64,000 nt of DNA from CAVVGB01 sp963747715 (GTDB lineage Bacteria > Actinomycetota > Thermoleophilia > Gaiellales > Gaiellaceae), in assembly GCA_963747715.1 (NCBI GenBank), contig CAVVGB010000005.1:1-64000 (forward strand), written 5' to 3'. The position numbers and the translations under genes were made by a program. The notes beneath the pieces are model-generated. The model made no database searches, was not told where the DNA came from, and saw only the letters and a list, made by a program, of their open reading frames with translations. Positions 53,070-61,524 of this stretch are shown in pieces. The first letter of the stretch is position 1. The number at the start of each line of letters is the position of its first letter.

Positions 53070-53480
53070 ATGGCGCAGTACGACTCAGTAGACACGCCAC
53101 GCGTCTCCGGCTGGGCGATCGGCGGCATCACGTTTGCCGCCAGCATGCTGATTCTCATCGGCATGTTCCAGGCGGTCGACGGGCTCGTGGCGATCTTCAA
53201 CGACGAGTTCTTCGTCCGGACCGCGAACTACACGTTCGACTTCGACGTCACGGCCTGGGGCTGGATCCACCTCATCCTCGGCGTCGCGCTCATCGTCACG
53301 GGCTGGGGCCTGTTCGCCGAGCGCACCTGGGCCGGCATGGTCGCGATCTTCCTCGCCATGCTGAGTGCGATCGCGAACTTCTTCTTCATCCCCTACTACC
53401 CGTTCTGGGCGATCCTCATCATCGCGCTCGACGTCTGGGTGATCTGGGCAATAACCCGGCCGGGCGCCGTCCGAACCTAG
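53070..53480 (+). CDS. DUF7144-like four-helix membrane protein
   Basis: 136 residues with helices at about 14-35, 62-80, 88-107 and 113-130, and the family pattern GMFQAVDGLVAIFNDEFFV and WGWIHLILGVALIVTGWGL. An AAAGGAG ribosome site lies 7 nt before ATG 53070. Common in Actinobacteria, unknown role. Hairpin 53491-53518 follows. Confidence 0.8.
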   Translation: MAQYDSVDTPRVSGWAIGGITFAASMLILIGMFQAVDGLVAIFNDEFFVRTANYTFDFDVTAWGWIHLILGVALIVTGWGLFAERTWAGMVAIFLAMLSAIANFFFIPYYPFWAILIIALDVWVIWAITRPGAVRT

Positions 53481-53490
53481 ACAAGGGAGT

Positions 53491-53518
53491 CGTGGCTCGG
53501 CCGTAAGGCCGAGCCACG
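53491..53518. terminator. 12-bp perfect hairpin between the DUF7144-like and ZIP genes
   Basis: CGTGGCTCGGCC (53491-53502) pairs fully with 53507-53518 around a GTAA loop. It begins 10 nt after the upstream stop and ends 4 nt before the ZIP ATG, leaving no room for a ribosome site. Likely terminator of the first gene; the position could also repress ZIP translation. Confidence 0.65.
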
Positions 53519-53522
53519 CCCC

Positions 53523-54245
53523 ATGGCCGAGGCATTCCTCTGGGGAACGGTTGGCGCGGCCGCGCTGCTGCTCGGCGCGGTGATCGCCTACGAGCTTCAT
53601 CCCGGCCGCCGCGCGATCGCGATCGTCATGGCGCTCGGCACCGGCCTTCTGATCGGATCGGTGTCCTTCGAGTTGATCGACGAGGCGCTCGAGACGCAAA
53701 CGGTGGCCTTGGTCGCCCTGCTCCTCCTCGTCGGCGCCCTGGTATTCACCATCGGGAACTGGCTCCTCGAGCGCATGGGTGGATCCGAGCGCAAGGACCC
53801 GACCGGGAAACAGGCCGAAGGGTCGCCGCTCGGCATCGTGCTCGGTTCCATCCTGGACGGCATCCCGGAGTCGTTCGTGCTCGGGTTCACCGTCCTCCAA
53901 GGCGGTGTCAGCGTCGCCCTGCTCGGCGGCATCGCGCTCTCGAACTTCCCGGAGGGCATGTCCTCCTCGAGTGGTCTCGAAGCAGCCGGGTGGCCGAAGC
54001 GACGCGTCCTCCTCATGTGGTCGGCGGTCGTGCTCGTGTCGGGGATCGCCGCCGCGCTCGGCTACATGCTGCTCGACCCGGCGGGCGGTCGCACCGGCGC
54101 CCTCGTACAGGCGTTTGCGGCCGGCGCCCTCCTCGCCATGGTGGCCGACACGCTGCTCCCCCAGGCCTACGCGGTGGAAGGCGTCTGGACGGGCACGCTC
54201 GTCGTGATCGGCTTCGCGATCTCGATCGCGCTGTCGGCGCTCTAG
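53523..54245 (+). CDS. ZIP family metal transporter
   Basis: 240 residues, eight helices. The metal-path motifs are SILDGIPESFVLGF in helix 4 and GIALSNFPEGMSSSSGL in helix 5, the ZIP core (His replaced by Asp/Asn variants seen in bacterial ZIPs). Imports a divalent cation such as zinc, iron or manganese. No Shine-Dalgarno is seen before ATG 53523, which sits right behind a strong hairpin. Confidence 0.88.
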   Translation: MAEAFLWGTVGAAALLLGAVIAYELHPGRRAIAIVMALGTGLLIGSVSFELIDEALETQTVALVALLLLVGALVFTIGNWLLERMGGSERKDPTGKQAEGSPLGIVLGSILDGIPESFVLGFTVLQGGVSVALLGGIALSNFPEGMSSSSGLEAAGWPKRRVLLMWSAVVLVSGIAAALGYMLLDPAGGRTGALVQAFAAGALLAMVADTLLPQAYAVEGVWTGTLVVIGFAISIALSAL

Positions 54246-54298
54246 TTCTTACCGCCGCCTTGAGGCACGCCTGGTCGGCGGCTACCGTTTCGGTGGCA

Positions 54299-55060
54299 AT
54301 GCGTGAGGTCTTCTGGCCCGAGGTTGCTGTTCAGCCTCGTCTAACCGCGCCGCACACCGAACGCTACGTCCGCTCGTACTTGATCATGCGCGTCGCGGTC
54401 GGCGCGCTCGGCATCGCGCTTCCGATCCTCTTGGTGCTCGGCGAGCCGCTTCTGTTCGACGGCCAGCCGTTCCCACGCGGATCGCTGAGCGCCTATTACT
54501 ACTCGGGCGCGCGCGAGGTGTTCGTCGGCGCACTCTGCGCGATCGGCGTCTTCCTCCTCACCTACAAGGTCGCCGAGCGCTCGCGCGAGAACAGGCTGAG
54601 CATCTACGCGGGCATCGCCGTCATCGTCGTCGCCTTGTTCCCGACGGGACGGCCGGGCCCGGGGGTGGCGGTGACGCCGCTTCAACTTCGCCTCGGTGAG
54701 TCCACCGTCGAATGGGTCCACTTCGGCGCGGCCGGCGTGTTCATCGCCTCGCTCGCGGTCATCAGCTTCTACTTCTCACGGCCGGGCCCTCAGACCGGCA
54801 ACATGTCGCCCTCGTTCTGGTCGAAGTACCACCGCATCTGCGCCGGCCTGATCGTCGCAGCGCTGGCACTCGCGGCGTTCACCGGGTTCACCGGCAGGCC
54901 GGACAAGGGATTGCTGATCGCGGAGGCTGCCGCGGTGTGGGCGTTCGGAGCGTCGTGGCTCATGAAGGGTCTCGAGATCGACGTGTTGCTCGGCCGGCGC
55001 AAGCCGCGCGAGCGCTCGATCGAAGCGCCGGTCTCAGCGCGGGGCGATCAGCTGAGATAG
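54299..55060 (+). CDS. DUF998-like polytopic membrane protein
   Basis: 253 residues with about six helices (GALGIALPILLVLGEPLLF, VFVGALCAIGVFLLTY, YAGIAVIVVALFPTG, HFGAAGVFIASLAVISFYF, ICAGLIVAALALAAFTG, AEAAAVWAFGASWLM). The motif SAYYYSGAREVFVGALC recalls DUF998-type proteins. ATG 10 nt after TACCGT (54283-54288). Overlaps the convergent small gene by 13 nt. Function unknown. Confidence 0.7.
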   Translation: MREVFWPEVAVQPRLTAPHTERYVRSYLIMRVAVGALGIALPILLVLGEPLLFDGQPFPRGSLSAYYYSGAREVFVGALCAIGVFLLTYKVAERSRENRLSIYAGIAVIVVALFPTGRPGPGVAVTPLQLRLGESTVEWVHFGAAGVFIASLAVISFYFSRPGPQTGNMSPSFWSKYHRICAGLIVAALALAAFTGFTGRPDKGLLIAEAAAVWAFGASWLMKGLEIDVLLGRRKPRERSIEAPVSARGDQLR

Positions 55061-55344
55061 ATCGCGAGGACGACGAGCGCGGCCACGACCGCGATCACGA
55101 CGGCGACCCCGATGCCGACCACGGAGATCGCGAGAAGGGGTGTCGCCTCGGACTCGCCCTTCGACAACTCCCCACCCAGCCGACGGGTCTCATCACCTGG
55201 ATGCGTGACGAGGCGTTTCGCTTCTTCGCCTATCTCGCCGTGCAGCGTGTAGTCAGGGTCGCTGCCGGGCGGTGCGCCCATCGAGCCGTCGTCGGAAAGC
55301 TCAGGCCCATTCGTCGGCGGGGGTCGCTGCGACTCGTGGGTCAC
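55048..55344 (-). CDS. Small C-tail-anchored membrane protein (98 aa)
   Basis: 98 residues: a polar Pro/Gly/Asp-rich N-terminal 70 residues, then a single hydrophobic tail (AISVVGIGVAVVIAVVAALVV) ending LAIYLS. GTG start at 55342-55344. No family recognised. The 180 bp upstream (55345-55524) carry no convincing gene; a short frame ending at 55383 has no good start. Confidence 0.6.
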   Translation of the reverse strand: MTHESQRPPPTNGPELSDDGSMGAPPGSDPDYTLHGEIGEEAKRLVTHPGDETRRLGGELSKGESEATPLLAISVVGIGVAVVIAVVAALVVLAIYLS

Positions 55345-55524
55345 GCTCTCAGTGTTGCCGCCGGTTGGTGTGCTGAAACGGATTAGCCGACGACGAGCTC
55401 GATCGGCTCGCCGGTTCGAGACGAGACCCTGAAGTCGAGCGGCCGGCCTCCCTTTAGGCGAAGTCGAGCACGCGAAAGTCCGCCCGACCGGTGCCCGACC
55501 CTGCCAGCGGAATTCCGACGGCGT

Positions 55525-56031
55525 CTAGCTCCCTCCCGCCCCGGCGCAGACCTCGAATCCATAGGCGTCGGCAAGCCGCCCGGCAGCGGCGATCGCCTGC
55601 GCATACGAGTTGAGCTCCGGGGTCGGGTCGCCGCTGCCCTCCAACGCGGAGATAACGTCACGCAGCCGCTCGATCGCCCTGTCGTTGGCGGCGTTGAGTT
55701 CCGTGATTGCCGGTCGATCCGCCTCGGGTGGCTCGATCTCCATGAAGCCGGTTCGGGCACGCTCGGCGATCTCTAGAACGAGACGGAAGTGATCTTCCGC
55801 CAGCGCCCGGAAGTTCGGATCGGATTGGGGAGTGTTCTCGAGTTGCTCGAGGCTTTGGGAGAGCTCCGGATCAGAGGCTGCGTCAGTGCAGAAGGCATCC
55901 GCCCGCGCGATGTAGTCCGCACGCACAGACGATGGACCGGACTCCGTTTGTGGCGCCGTCGCCGAACCATCCGACCCGCCGCCGCACCCCGAAAGGGCGA
56001 CGACAGCCACCAGGGACGCGTACCGCATCAT
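55525..56031 (-). CDS. Small secreted lipoprotein
   Basis: 168 residues with a short signal peptide and lipobox (VVALSGCGGGSDGS; Cys at about 16). The mature part is helical and acidic, with two more Cys (ADAFCTDAA and FEVCAGAGG) that could form a disulfide. This YIARADAFC start is recurrent in actinobacterial envelope lipoproteins of unknown function. Confidence 0.75.
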   Translation of the reverse strand: MMRYASLVAVVALSGCGGGSDGSATAPQTESGPSSVRADYIARADAFCTDAASDPELSQSLEQLENTPQSDPNFRALAEDHFRLVLEIAERARTGFMEIEPPEADRPAITELNAANDRAIERLRDVISALEGSGDPTPELNSYAQAIAAAGRLADAYGFEVCAGAGGS

Positions 56032-56084
56032 GCCGGAGCCTTACCCCCCAACGGCGCGATCGGCAACCGCTCACATTGACGGAG

Positions 56085-57194
56085 CTACGTGGCGGCCGTC
56101 TCGCCCGGCTTCCGCCCGACCACCGACGCTCCCGCGGCGACGAGCCCGAGGAGGACCGTCGGCACGACGGTCAGAAGGCGGTAGATCATCGTCGCCGCGA
56201 CCGCCTCGGCGTTGCTCGCACCGAAGGCGACCAGTACACCGGTGAGACCGAGCTCGACGAAGCCAACGCCGCCGGGCGTAATCGGGATTACGCCGAGGAT
56301 ACGAGCCAGCGTCCACGCCGCGAAAGCTTCGACGATCGTCACCTCGGTGTGCGTGACGCCGACGGCGCGCAGTGAGACGGACAAGATCACGAAGACGGTC
56401 AGGTGCCCGGCGAGCGTCGCAGCGGTGAGATAGAGCCAGCGCCGGCGGATGAGCTCGATCGACTCGGCGCGGAAGCGGACGAAGGACGCTCCGGTCCACT
56501 TGACCGGCGCCTTGTGGAGGAGGCGCCCAGCCGCGGAAGTAAGACGCGCGGCGCCGTCGCCGACGCGGCGTGCAAACCGCTCGCTCGAGAGGGCGATAGC
56601 GAACCCTGCGACGATCACCGCGAAGACGGCGAGGCCGACCAGCGCCGCGATTTCCAAAATGCGGTTTCGGGCCCCCTGTGCCGCAAGGCCTGCGACGGCG
56701 AGTATCGGGAACCCGAGGATGACCGACTGGTTCCAGAGGCCCATGACGACGACGGCGAGCCCAACGGGGCGGCCGCTGAACCCGCGTGCGCGCAGCATCG
56801 CGACCGTCGTTGCCATCCCAACCGCGGCGCCGCCCGGAGCGATCACAGAAAGCGCCGTCGACGCGAGCGTGACGCGCGACGCAAGGAAGTAGGAGAGACC
56901 GGGAAGCGCGGCCATAAGCGGCGGCCCGTAGGTCGCGAGGTTGAGGAGCGTCGCGAGCCCGAGCACGACGAGCCACTGCCACGACAGCTTGTGGATCTCG
57001 TCCCAGACGTCCCCGTAGTCCGCGATGCGCGGCAGCGCGAACGCGAACACAGCGCCGATGACAGCGACGGAGACAACGGTGCCGACGATGCGCGTGCGTC
57101 CCGTGCGGCGCTTCCGGCGCGCCTCGTCGAGCTCGGCGCGGACGAGCTCGTCATCCGAAGGGGAAACGCCCGTGTCGATCCGGCTCAAGGACAC
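56085..57194 (-). CDS. Flippase-like protein, LPG-synthase TM (UPF0104) family, copy 1
   Basis: 369 residues, eight or more helices after a charged 35-residue N-terminus. Family landmarks are LSVIAPGGAAVGMATTVAMLR and AWTLARILGVIPITPGGVGFVELGLTGVLVAFG, the latter being the classic PGGxGxxE motif. Related proteins are the membrane part of lysyl-phosphatidylglycerol synthase or polyprenyl-lipid flippases. Starts just downstream of copy 2 on the same strand. Lipid partner unknown. Confidence 0.87.
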   Translation of the reverse strand: MSLSRIDTGVSPSDDELVRAELDEARRKRRTGRTRIVGTVVSVAVIGAVFAFALPRIADYGDVWDEIHKLSWQWLVVLGLATLLNLATYGPPLMAALPGLSYFLASRVTLASTALSVIAPGGAAVGMATTVAMLRARGFSGRPVGLAVVVMGLWNQSVILGFPILAVAGLAAQGARNRILEIAALVGLAVFAVIVAGFAIALSSERFARRVGDGAARLTSAAGRLLHKAPVKWTGASFVRFRAESIELIRRRWLYLTAATLAGHLTVFVILSVSLRAVGVTHTEVTIVEAFAAWTLARILGVIPITPGGVGFVELGLTGVLVAFGASNAEAVAATMIYRLLTVVPTVLLGLVAAGASVVGRKPGETAAT

Positions 57195-57213
57195 AGACCG
57201 GCTCCCCCCTCGT

Positions 57214-58182
57214 TCAAGTGGAGCGTGGCTCCTGCGGCTGCTTCCGGCGTGTTTTCGAGAGCAGTTGCCTGGTCTGCGTGTAGCCGAAGGCCCACAGCAT
57301 GAGGGCGACGCCGAGAACGACGTTCCACGTCATCAGAACCGCGTCTTGCGTGATCGAAAATGCGGCGACATTCTCCGTCGGAGCGTGTCTGCCGAGGGTT
57401 GCGACATCGAGCGCCTGCGTCTGCCCAACTCCGCCCGGTGTTATCGCGAAGAGCCCGGAGAGCATGTGCGAGGAGGCAACCAGCGCGACGGTGTACGCGG
57501 TCACGGGAATGTCGAAGGCGGCCATGAAGACGACGTTGACGCCGATGCGGCAGCAATACGAGGCGCCGGACGGAAGCGCCACCTCTCGCGCGTAGCGACG
57601 CCAGTCACTGAAGATGGCAAGACCCTGCTTCCCCTTGCGCCATTGCTCGCTGAGCCATGGTTTCAACCGCGGCCAACAGACGATGAGGATCACGATCGCC
57701 GCGACAATGACGGATGGAATCAGGACTGGGTGCGACGCGAAGAAGCCGCCGGTTTCGTCCGAGGGCGAGCCCTGCGAGACGACTCGCGGGAGCAAGACGG
57801 CGACGCCGATCAGCATGAGCACGCTGACGGCCGTGAAGAAGAGCGCCTGGGCGACCGTGGCTGCAGTGACGCCCGCGACCGACGATCCGGGGATGCTCGC
57901 CCGGAAGATGCCGATCATGGCAACGGTCCCCGCCTGCGCCGGCGTCAGCGCGTTGATCGCCGTTCCTCCCTGGGATGCCGCCCACGCCGTGTTGAACGAA
58001 AGGCCGCTTCGCGGGTACGCCACGCGCAGGATGTTGCGCCAGCCCAGGCCGATGAAGGCCGACTCCGCCGTCTTCAGCCCCAGAGCGAGGACCAGCCAGT
58101 AGACGGAAACGTCGCCGATACGCCCGAAGACGCCGGCGACCCAGTCCCACAGGTCACCGAGAACGTTACCGCTGACGGTCAC
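57214..58182 (-). CDS. Flippase-like protein, LPG-synthase TM (UPF0104) family, copy 2
   Basis: 322 residues. Landmarks are LKTAESAFIGLGWRNILRVAYP, AASQGGTAINALTPAQAGTVAMIGIF and ALVASSHMLSGLFAITPGGVGQTQALDVATLG. GTG at 58180-58182 is uncertain: a 23-codon frame with a good ribosome site ends 6 nt before it, and one base added near 58194 would fuse the two into a single protein reading on as GRLSVLTEVTVSGN. Paired with copy 1, possibly as a heteromeric transporter or a duplication. Confidence 0.85.
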   Translation of the reverse strand: MTVSGNVLGDLWDWVAGVFGRIGDVSVYWLVLALGLKTAESAFIGLGWRNILRVAYPRSGLSFNTAWAASQGGTAINALTPAQAGTVAMIGIFRASIPGSSVAGVTAATVAQALFFTAVSVLMLIGVAVLLPRVVSQGSPSDETGGFFASHPVLIPSVIVAAIVILIVCWPRLKPWLSEQWRKGKQGLAIFSDWRRYAREVALPSGASYCCRIGVNVVFMAAFDIPVTAYTVALVASSHMLSGLFAITPGGVGQTQALDVATLGRHAPTENVAAFSITQDAVLMTWNVVLGVALMLWAFGYTQTRQLLSKTRRKQPQEPRST

Positions 58183-58187
58183 CTCGG

Positions 58188-58259
58188 TCAGGACAGACGG
58201 CCCTCGAGTTCCACGCCGGCTTCCGTGAACCGAACGATCACTGCGTTTTCCTCAGCCAT
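58188..58259 (-). CDS. 23-codon frame ahead of flippase copy 2 (leader or true N-terminus)
   Basis: Encodes MAEENAVIVRFTEAGVELEG plus RLS. The ATG at 58257-58259 has a strong GAAGGAG site 6 nt upstream, while the following GTG at 58182 has none. Either a translated leader peptide, or the real start of the flippase separated by a one-base error. Confidence 0.45.
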   Translation of the reverse strand: MAEENAVIVRFTEAGVELEGRLS

Positions 58260-58322
58260 CGCCACTCCTTCATTGGAGCAGCGTGAGAGCCAGCCCACTG
58301 CCCGCCGATTGGAGTCGGTTTC

Positions 58323-58365
58323 ATGGAGCTAGCCGGACTCGAACCGGCGACCTCCTGGGTGCGAT
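58323..58365 (-). repeat. tRNA 3'-half, direct repeat copy 1
   Basis: 43 bp identical to 62832-62874. On the minus strand it reads as the 3' half of a tRNA: the end of an anticodon loop, CCAGG stem strand, variable AGGTC, T-arm GCCGG-TTCGAGT-CCGGC, and acceptor strand TAGCTCC with A. Neither copy has a 5' half next to it. It resembles an attachment-site remnant left by integration into a tRNA gene. Confidence 0.75.
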
Positions 58366-58527
58366 GTAGGCCTGCCGCGGCAACATCCGGCACTAGTCAG
58401 CATGTTTCCCACTTTCTCGCGCTCGTAAAGAGCGGCTAATTCCCGTTCCATTCCGGACGTTGCTGACCACAGACTCGCCACGAAGTCCGGTTCCGTCTCC
58501 CCGGTGCCAGAAACCTTATACAGAAAC

Positions 58528-58557
58528 TTGACAGATCGTCCTGAGTTTGTCTAGACT
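58528..58557 (+). promoter_or_regulatory. Sigma70-type promoter of the fasciclin lipoprotein gene
   Basis: TTGACA (58528-58533), 18-bp spacer, TAGACT (58552-58557). The gene starts at 58599 behind AAGGAGGAG, so this transcript has a conventional leader of about 35 nt, unlike most genes in the window. The 340 bp from 58260 to 58598 otherwise hold only the tRNA-half repeat. Confidence 0.8.
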
Positions 58558-58598
58558 CTCCTCCGACATTCGACGAACCCTCAACAAGGAGGAGAACA

Positions 58599-59168
58599 AT
58601 GCAGTACGAAGCACACCACCGCCGCCCGCTCCGCAGCCTGGCGGCTGTTGGCCTCGCCACCGTCGGCCTCGTCTTCGCCGGCTGCGGCGGCAACGACTCG
58701 GACGCCCAGGGGGGCCAGGCTTCGACCGAGCCCGCGATGACGACCACCGAGATGATGGCGGAGAGCAACATCGTCGAGACGGCCGTCGCGGCAGGGGACT
58801 TCACCACACTCGCCTCGCTGCTCGAGCGCGCCGGCCTGGCCGAGACGCTCGCCGGCGAGGGCCCGTTCACGGTCTTCGCCCCGACTGACGAGGCGTTCGA
58901 AGCCGTCCCGCAGGAGACTCTCGACGCCCTCGCGGAGGACCAGGAGATGCTGCGGGCCGTCCTGCTCTACCACGTCGTCGAGGGCGAGGCTCGCGCGAGC
59001 GACGTCGCGTCGATGCGCTCCGCGGAGACGCTCAACGGCGACTCCGTCCGCCTCCGGACAAGCGGCGACACTGTTCGCGTCGACGCCGCCCGCGTCGTCA
59101 AGGCCGATGTGACCGCCTCGAACGGCGTCATCCATGTCATCGACGAAGTGCTGATCCCGTCCGTCTAG
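58599..59168 (+). CDS. Fasciclin-domain lipoprotein
   Basis: 189 residues. Signal peptide with lipobox VGLVFAGCGG (Cys about 28), a Thr/Met-rich linker, then one FAS1 domain: TLASLLERAGLAETLAGEGPFTVFAPTDEAF, LLYHVVEGE and NGVIHVIDEVLIPSV (H1 and H2 boxes). FAS1 domains mediate cell-surface adhesion. Strong promoter, strong ribosome site and dedicated terminator suggest high expression. Confidence 0.94.
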   Translation: MQYEAHHRRPLRSLAAVGLATVGLVFAGCGGNDSDAQGGQASTEPAMTTTEMMAESNIVETAVAAGDFTTLASLLERAGLAETLAGEGPFTVFAPTDEAFEAVPQETLDALAEDQEMLRAVLLYHVVEGEARASDVASMRSAETLNGDSVRLRTSGDTVRVDAARVVKADVTASNGVIHVIDEVLIPSV

Positions 59169-59181
59169 CGGACCACCAACC

Positions 59182-59218
59182 GCGGCCCGTCCGGCCTCAG
59201 GCCGGGCGGGCCGCTTTC
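59182..59218 (+). terminator. Intrinsic terminator after the fasciclin gene
   Basis: Stem of 15 pairs including one T-G (59182-59196 with 59200-59214), loop TCA, then TTTCT. It starts 13 nt after the stop and lies across the 3' end of the convergent UV endonuclease gene. Confidence 0.85.
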
Positions 59219-60126
59219 TGTCGCCACCGCAGCTGAGTACGCCGCGCGCGCAGAACCGACTGCTCTTTGTCCTTCACCTCGAGCACGCAGTCGAGTGGCA
59301 GGTCGTCCACCTGCTCGATGAAGCGGCGGAACCGCCGCAAGTCGAGCGTGTCCGCATGCGCACCAGCCCGGCGGCCGGGCGCCTGCGTCGAGAAGTGCAC
59401 TTCCTGCCGCCCGTCGCCTTCACGCCAGGTCTCCCCCGCGAGCTCGACGAGCTCGCGCATTCCGAGCTTGGGGAACGACCCGTTCACCTCGTGATGAAAG
59501 ACGTCGAACACGACCGGCAGGTTCAGCTCGCCCGCGACCGGGAGGACGTCCGCGAAGGACCAGCGCTCGTCATTCTCGAGGACGAGGCGTGAGCGAGTTT
59601 CCGGCGCGAGGCGCCCAACGGCTTGCCCGAATCGGTCGAGCCAGCTCTGGCGGTCGCCCGCTCCTCCCCCGAGATGGAGCACGATCTTGTGCGAGCGGTC
59701 GAGCCCGAAGGCGCCCATGAGCTCCGCGTGGTAGTCGAGCTCCCGGACTGCCGCGTCCGCGATCGCCTCGTCGGCGGAGGCCGGCACCGTGTACGGCCCC
59801 GGGTGCGTCGAGAGCCGCATGCCCGCGCCGCGCATGAGCTCGCCCAGCTCTGCGAACCGCTCGCCAAGCGCTTCGCGCCACGGATAGCTCGCGCGCGGGT
59901 GCGAGGCTAGCGGCACAGTGTTCGAGGACACGCGAAAGACCCGGATGTCGTTGGCGTCGTTCCAGCGGAGGATCGCCTCGAGCGTGTCAAGGTTCGCCGC
60001 CAAGAGCTCACGCAGGCGCTCGGGCGTCGCGTTCGCGAGGCGCGTCGTACGCGCCGGGCTTCCGAACAGCGTGTTGAGACAGGCGTAGCCGAGCCGGAGC
60101 CCCGGCTCACCCGGATCAGGCGGCAT
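59197..60126 (-). CDS. uvsE: UV DNA damage endonuclease
   Basis: 309 residues, TIM-barrel nuclease that nicks 5' of UV photoproducts. The family start LRLGYACLNTLF is followed by NDIRVFRVSSNTVPLASHP, RLSTHPGPYTVP, KIVLHLGGGAGD, LVLENDERWSFADVLPV (Glu ligand) and VVFDVFHHEVNG with the metal His pair. The substrate Lys region reads KLGMRELV. Together with Ku and UdgX it gives the window a DNA-repair flavour. Confidence 0.93.
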   Translation of the reverse strand: MPPDPGEPGLRLGYACLNTLFGSPARTTRLANATPERLRELLAANLDTLEAILRWNDANDIRVFRVSSNTVPLASHPRASYPWREALGERFAELGELMRGAGMRLSTHPGPYTVPASADEAIADAAVRELDYHAELMGAFGLDRSHKIVLHLGGGAGDRQSWLDRFGQAVGRLAPETRSRLVLENDERWSFADVLPVAGELNLPVVFDVFHHEVNGSFPKLGMRELVELAGETWREGDGRQEVHFSTQAPGRRAGAHADTLDLRRFRRFIEQVDDLPLDCVLEVKDKEQSVLRARRTQLRWRQKAARPA

Positions 60127-61001
60127 TGCGCGGCGGTCAGCGCTGTTCGCGCCGCCTCGTCGAACGGCGTCAGCTCGTGGGGAACGAGGGCGACGATGTC
60201 GTTCTCCCGCGCGACGGTCTCGGTCCGGAGGCCTTCGACGAGCTGGCGGGCCACGCCGGCCTGCACAGGCGTTACGAGGTGCAGCCAGAGGGAAGACAGG
60301 CGCGGCGTGAGCACCGGCACCTCGACGATCAGCGGGCGGCGGCCGCGCAGGTCCCCGATCTTCAGAATCATGTCCCTACATGTCATGACCTCGGGGCCCG
60401 CGACGTCGAACGTGCGGTCGAGGGCCTCGCCGCGCCCGGCGACGCCGGCGAGGTAGCGAACGACGTCCTGCAGCGCGATCGGCTGCGTCCTCGTCCGCAC
60501 CCAGCGAGGACAGACCATCACGGGCAGGCGATCGACGAGTGCGACGATCGTCTCGAAGGCAGCGCTTCCGTCTCCTACGACGATCGCCGAACGCAGCGTG
60601 GTCACAGGCACCGAACCAGAGGCGAGCCGCTCAGCCGTCTCCGCCCTGCTACGGAGGTGGAGCGAGCCTGCCTTCGAGGCATCGCCGAGTCCGCCGAGGA
60701 AGACGATCTGACGCACGCCGGCGCTCTCGGACGCCTCGGCGACGGAGTCGGCGGCGATCCGATCCCGATGCGCGAAGTCCTTCGCGCCGAGGGAGTGCAC
60801 CAGGTGGTAGACGACATCGACGCCCGCAAGGAGGCCGTCGAGTTCCTCGCGCTCGGTGACGTCCGCGGCGACCCAGTGCACCCGGTCGCCGCTGCGGTCA
60901 GGCGGGTGCCGCGAGACTGCCACCACCTCGTGCTTTCCCGCGAGCAGCGGCAGAAGCGCGCGGCCGACGACGCCGCTCGCCCCGAGGACGGCGATCTTCA
61001 C
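59907..61001 (-). CDS. NAD(P)-binding NmrA/SDR-like protein; true C-terminus probably near 60127
   Basis: Rossmann-fold protein of the atypical SDR type: VKIAVLGASGVVGRALLPLL, AADVTEREELDGLL, VDVVYHLVHSLG, VRQIVFLGGLGD, TFDVAGPEVMTCRDMI. About 290 residues match the family (to FDEAARTALTAAQ). The last 73 residues of the open frame overlap uvsE and look like a shadow, so a lost stop through a one-base change is suspected. GTG 60999-61001 overlaps the upstream gene (GTGA). Confidence 0.82.
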   Translation of the reverse strand: MKIAVLGASGVVGRALLPLLAGKHEVVAVSRHPPDRSGDRVHWVAADVTEREELDGLLAGVDVVYHLVHSLGAKDFAHRDRIAADSVAEASESAGVRQIVFLGGLGDASKAGSLHLRSRAETAERLASGSVPVTTLRSAIVVGDGSAAFETIVALVDRLPVMVCPRWVRTRTQPIALQDVVRYLAGVAGRGEALDRTFDVAGPEVMTCRDMILKIGDLRGRRPLIVEVPVLTPRLSSLWLHLVTPVQAGVARQLVEGLRTETVARENDIVALVPHELTPFDEAARTALTAAQCRLIRVSRGSGSATPVSTRCSEARRVRRASRTRRPSACVSSWRRTLTRSRRSSAGTTPTTSGSFACPRTLCR

Positions 61002-61474
61002 GGCAGGCTCTCCCGCACCAACCGAGCAACGTAGCGCCGGCCGATCGCCCGGTGAAGCCGGGCCTGCACCTGGTGGTAGACCAGGCCCCTCCAGCCGGGA
61101 CTCCCGACCCGGCCGGCGAGACGGGGCGAGAAGTCCCGGACCAGCGTCCGAACGCACCAGGCGGGAGTGCGCCGCTGCTCGAAGACGAGCTCGCCGCCGG
61201 CCCCGCGGGCGAGCAGTCCCCCGAGGACCGGATACGTGCACGAGATCGATGTCGGATCGACCTGGATTTCCGGCGCGCCGAAACACAGGAGGGCTGGCGC
61301 ACGGCCGAAGAGGCGCAGCTCGACGCTCTCGGGCGTCCGCCGCGCTCGGACAGCGCCCCGCGTCGAGCGTTCGACCTCTTGCCAGTACGCCGAGCCCAGC
61401 CGACCGGCGCCGTCTCTTGTAACTGGGACGACGGGCCGCGCGAGCGCGAACGACTCCTCTGAGTGGACAGCCAA
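60998..61474 (-). CDS. Hypothetical protein coupled to the NmrA-like gene (158 aa)
   Basis: 158 residues, no membrane segment. Visible features are GSAYWQEVERSTRGAV, VELRLFGRAPALLCFGAPEI and a C-terminal GLVYHQVQARLHRAIGRRY helix. The centre is beta-rich, reminiscent of START/cyclase-like folds, but no family is certain. Stop overlaps the NmrA-like start by 4 nt, so they probably act together. Confidence 0.65.
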   Translation of the reverse strand: MAVHSEESFALARPVVPVTRDGAGRLGSAYWQEVERSTRGAVRARRTPESVELRLFGRAPALLCFGAPEIQVDPTSISCTYPVLGGLLARGAGGELVFEQRRTPAWCVRTLVRDFSPRLAGRVGSPGWRGLVYHQVQARLHRAIGRRYVARLVRESLP

Positions 61475-61481
61475 GGCAAGC

Positions 61482-61509
61482 GGACCGGCCGGCGTAGACC
61501 GGCCGGTCC
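61482..61509. terminator. Hairpin terminator downstream of the DUF378 gene
   Basis: 11-bp perfect GC stem (61482-61492 with 61499-61509), loop CGTAGA, 15 nt beyond the DUF378 stop and 7 nt before the 158-aa gene's start. No T-tract on either side. Confidence 0.7.
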
Positions 61510-61524
61510 CCGACCCTCGAGCCT

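Noticed and set aside
55383..55524. Possible short gene ending GEPIELVVG
   Set aside because: No start codon with a ribosome site or -10 box, and no continuation of coding character upstream.
58323..58439. A small protein MELAGLEPATSWVR... at both tRNA-half repeats
   Set aside because: It is the translation of tRNA sequence on the wrong strand; downstream parts of the two frames differ and no ribosome site is present.
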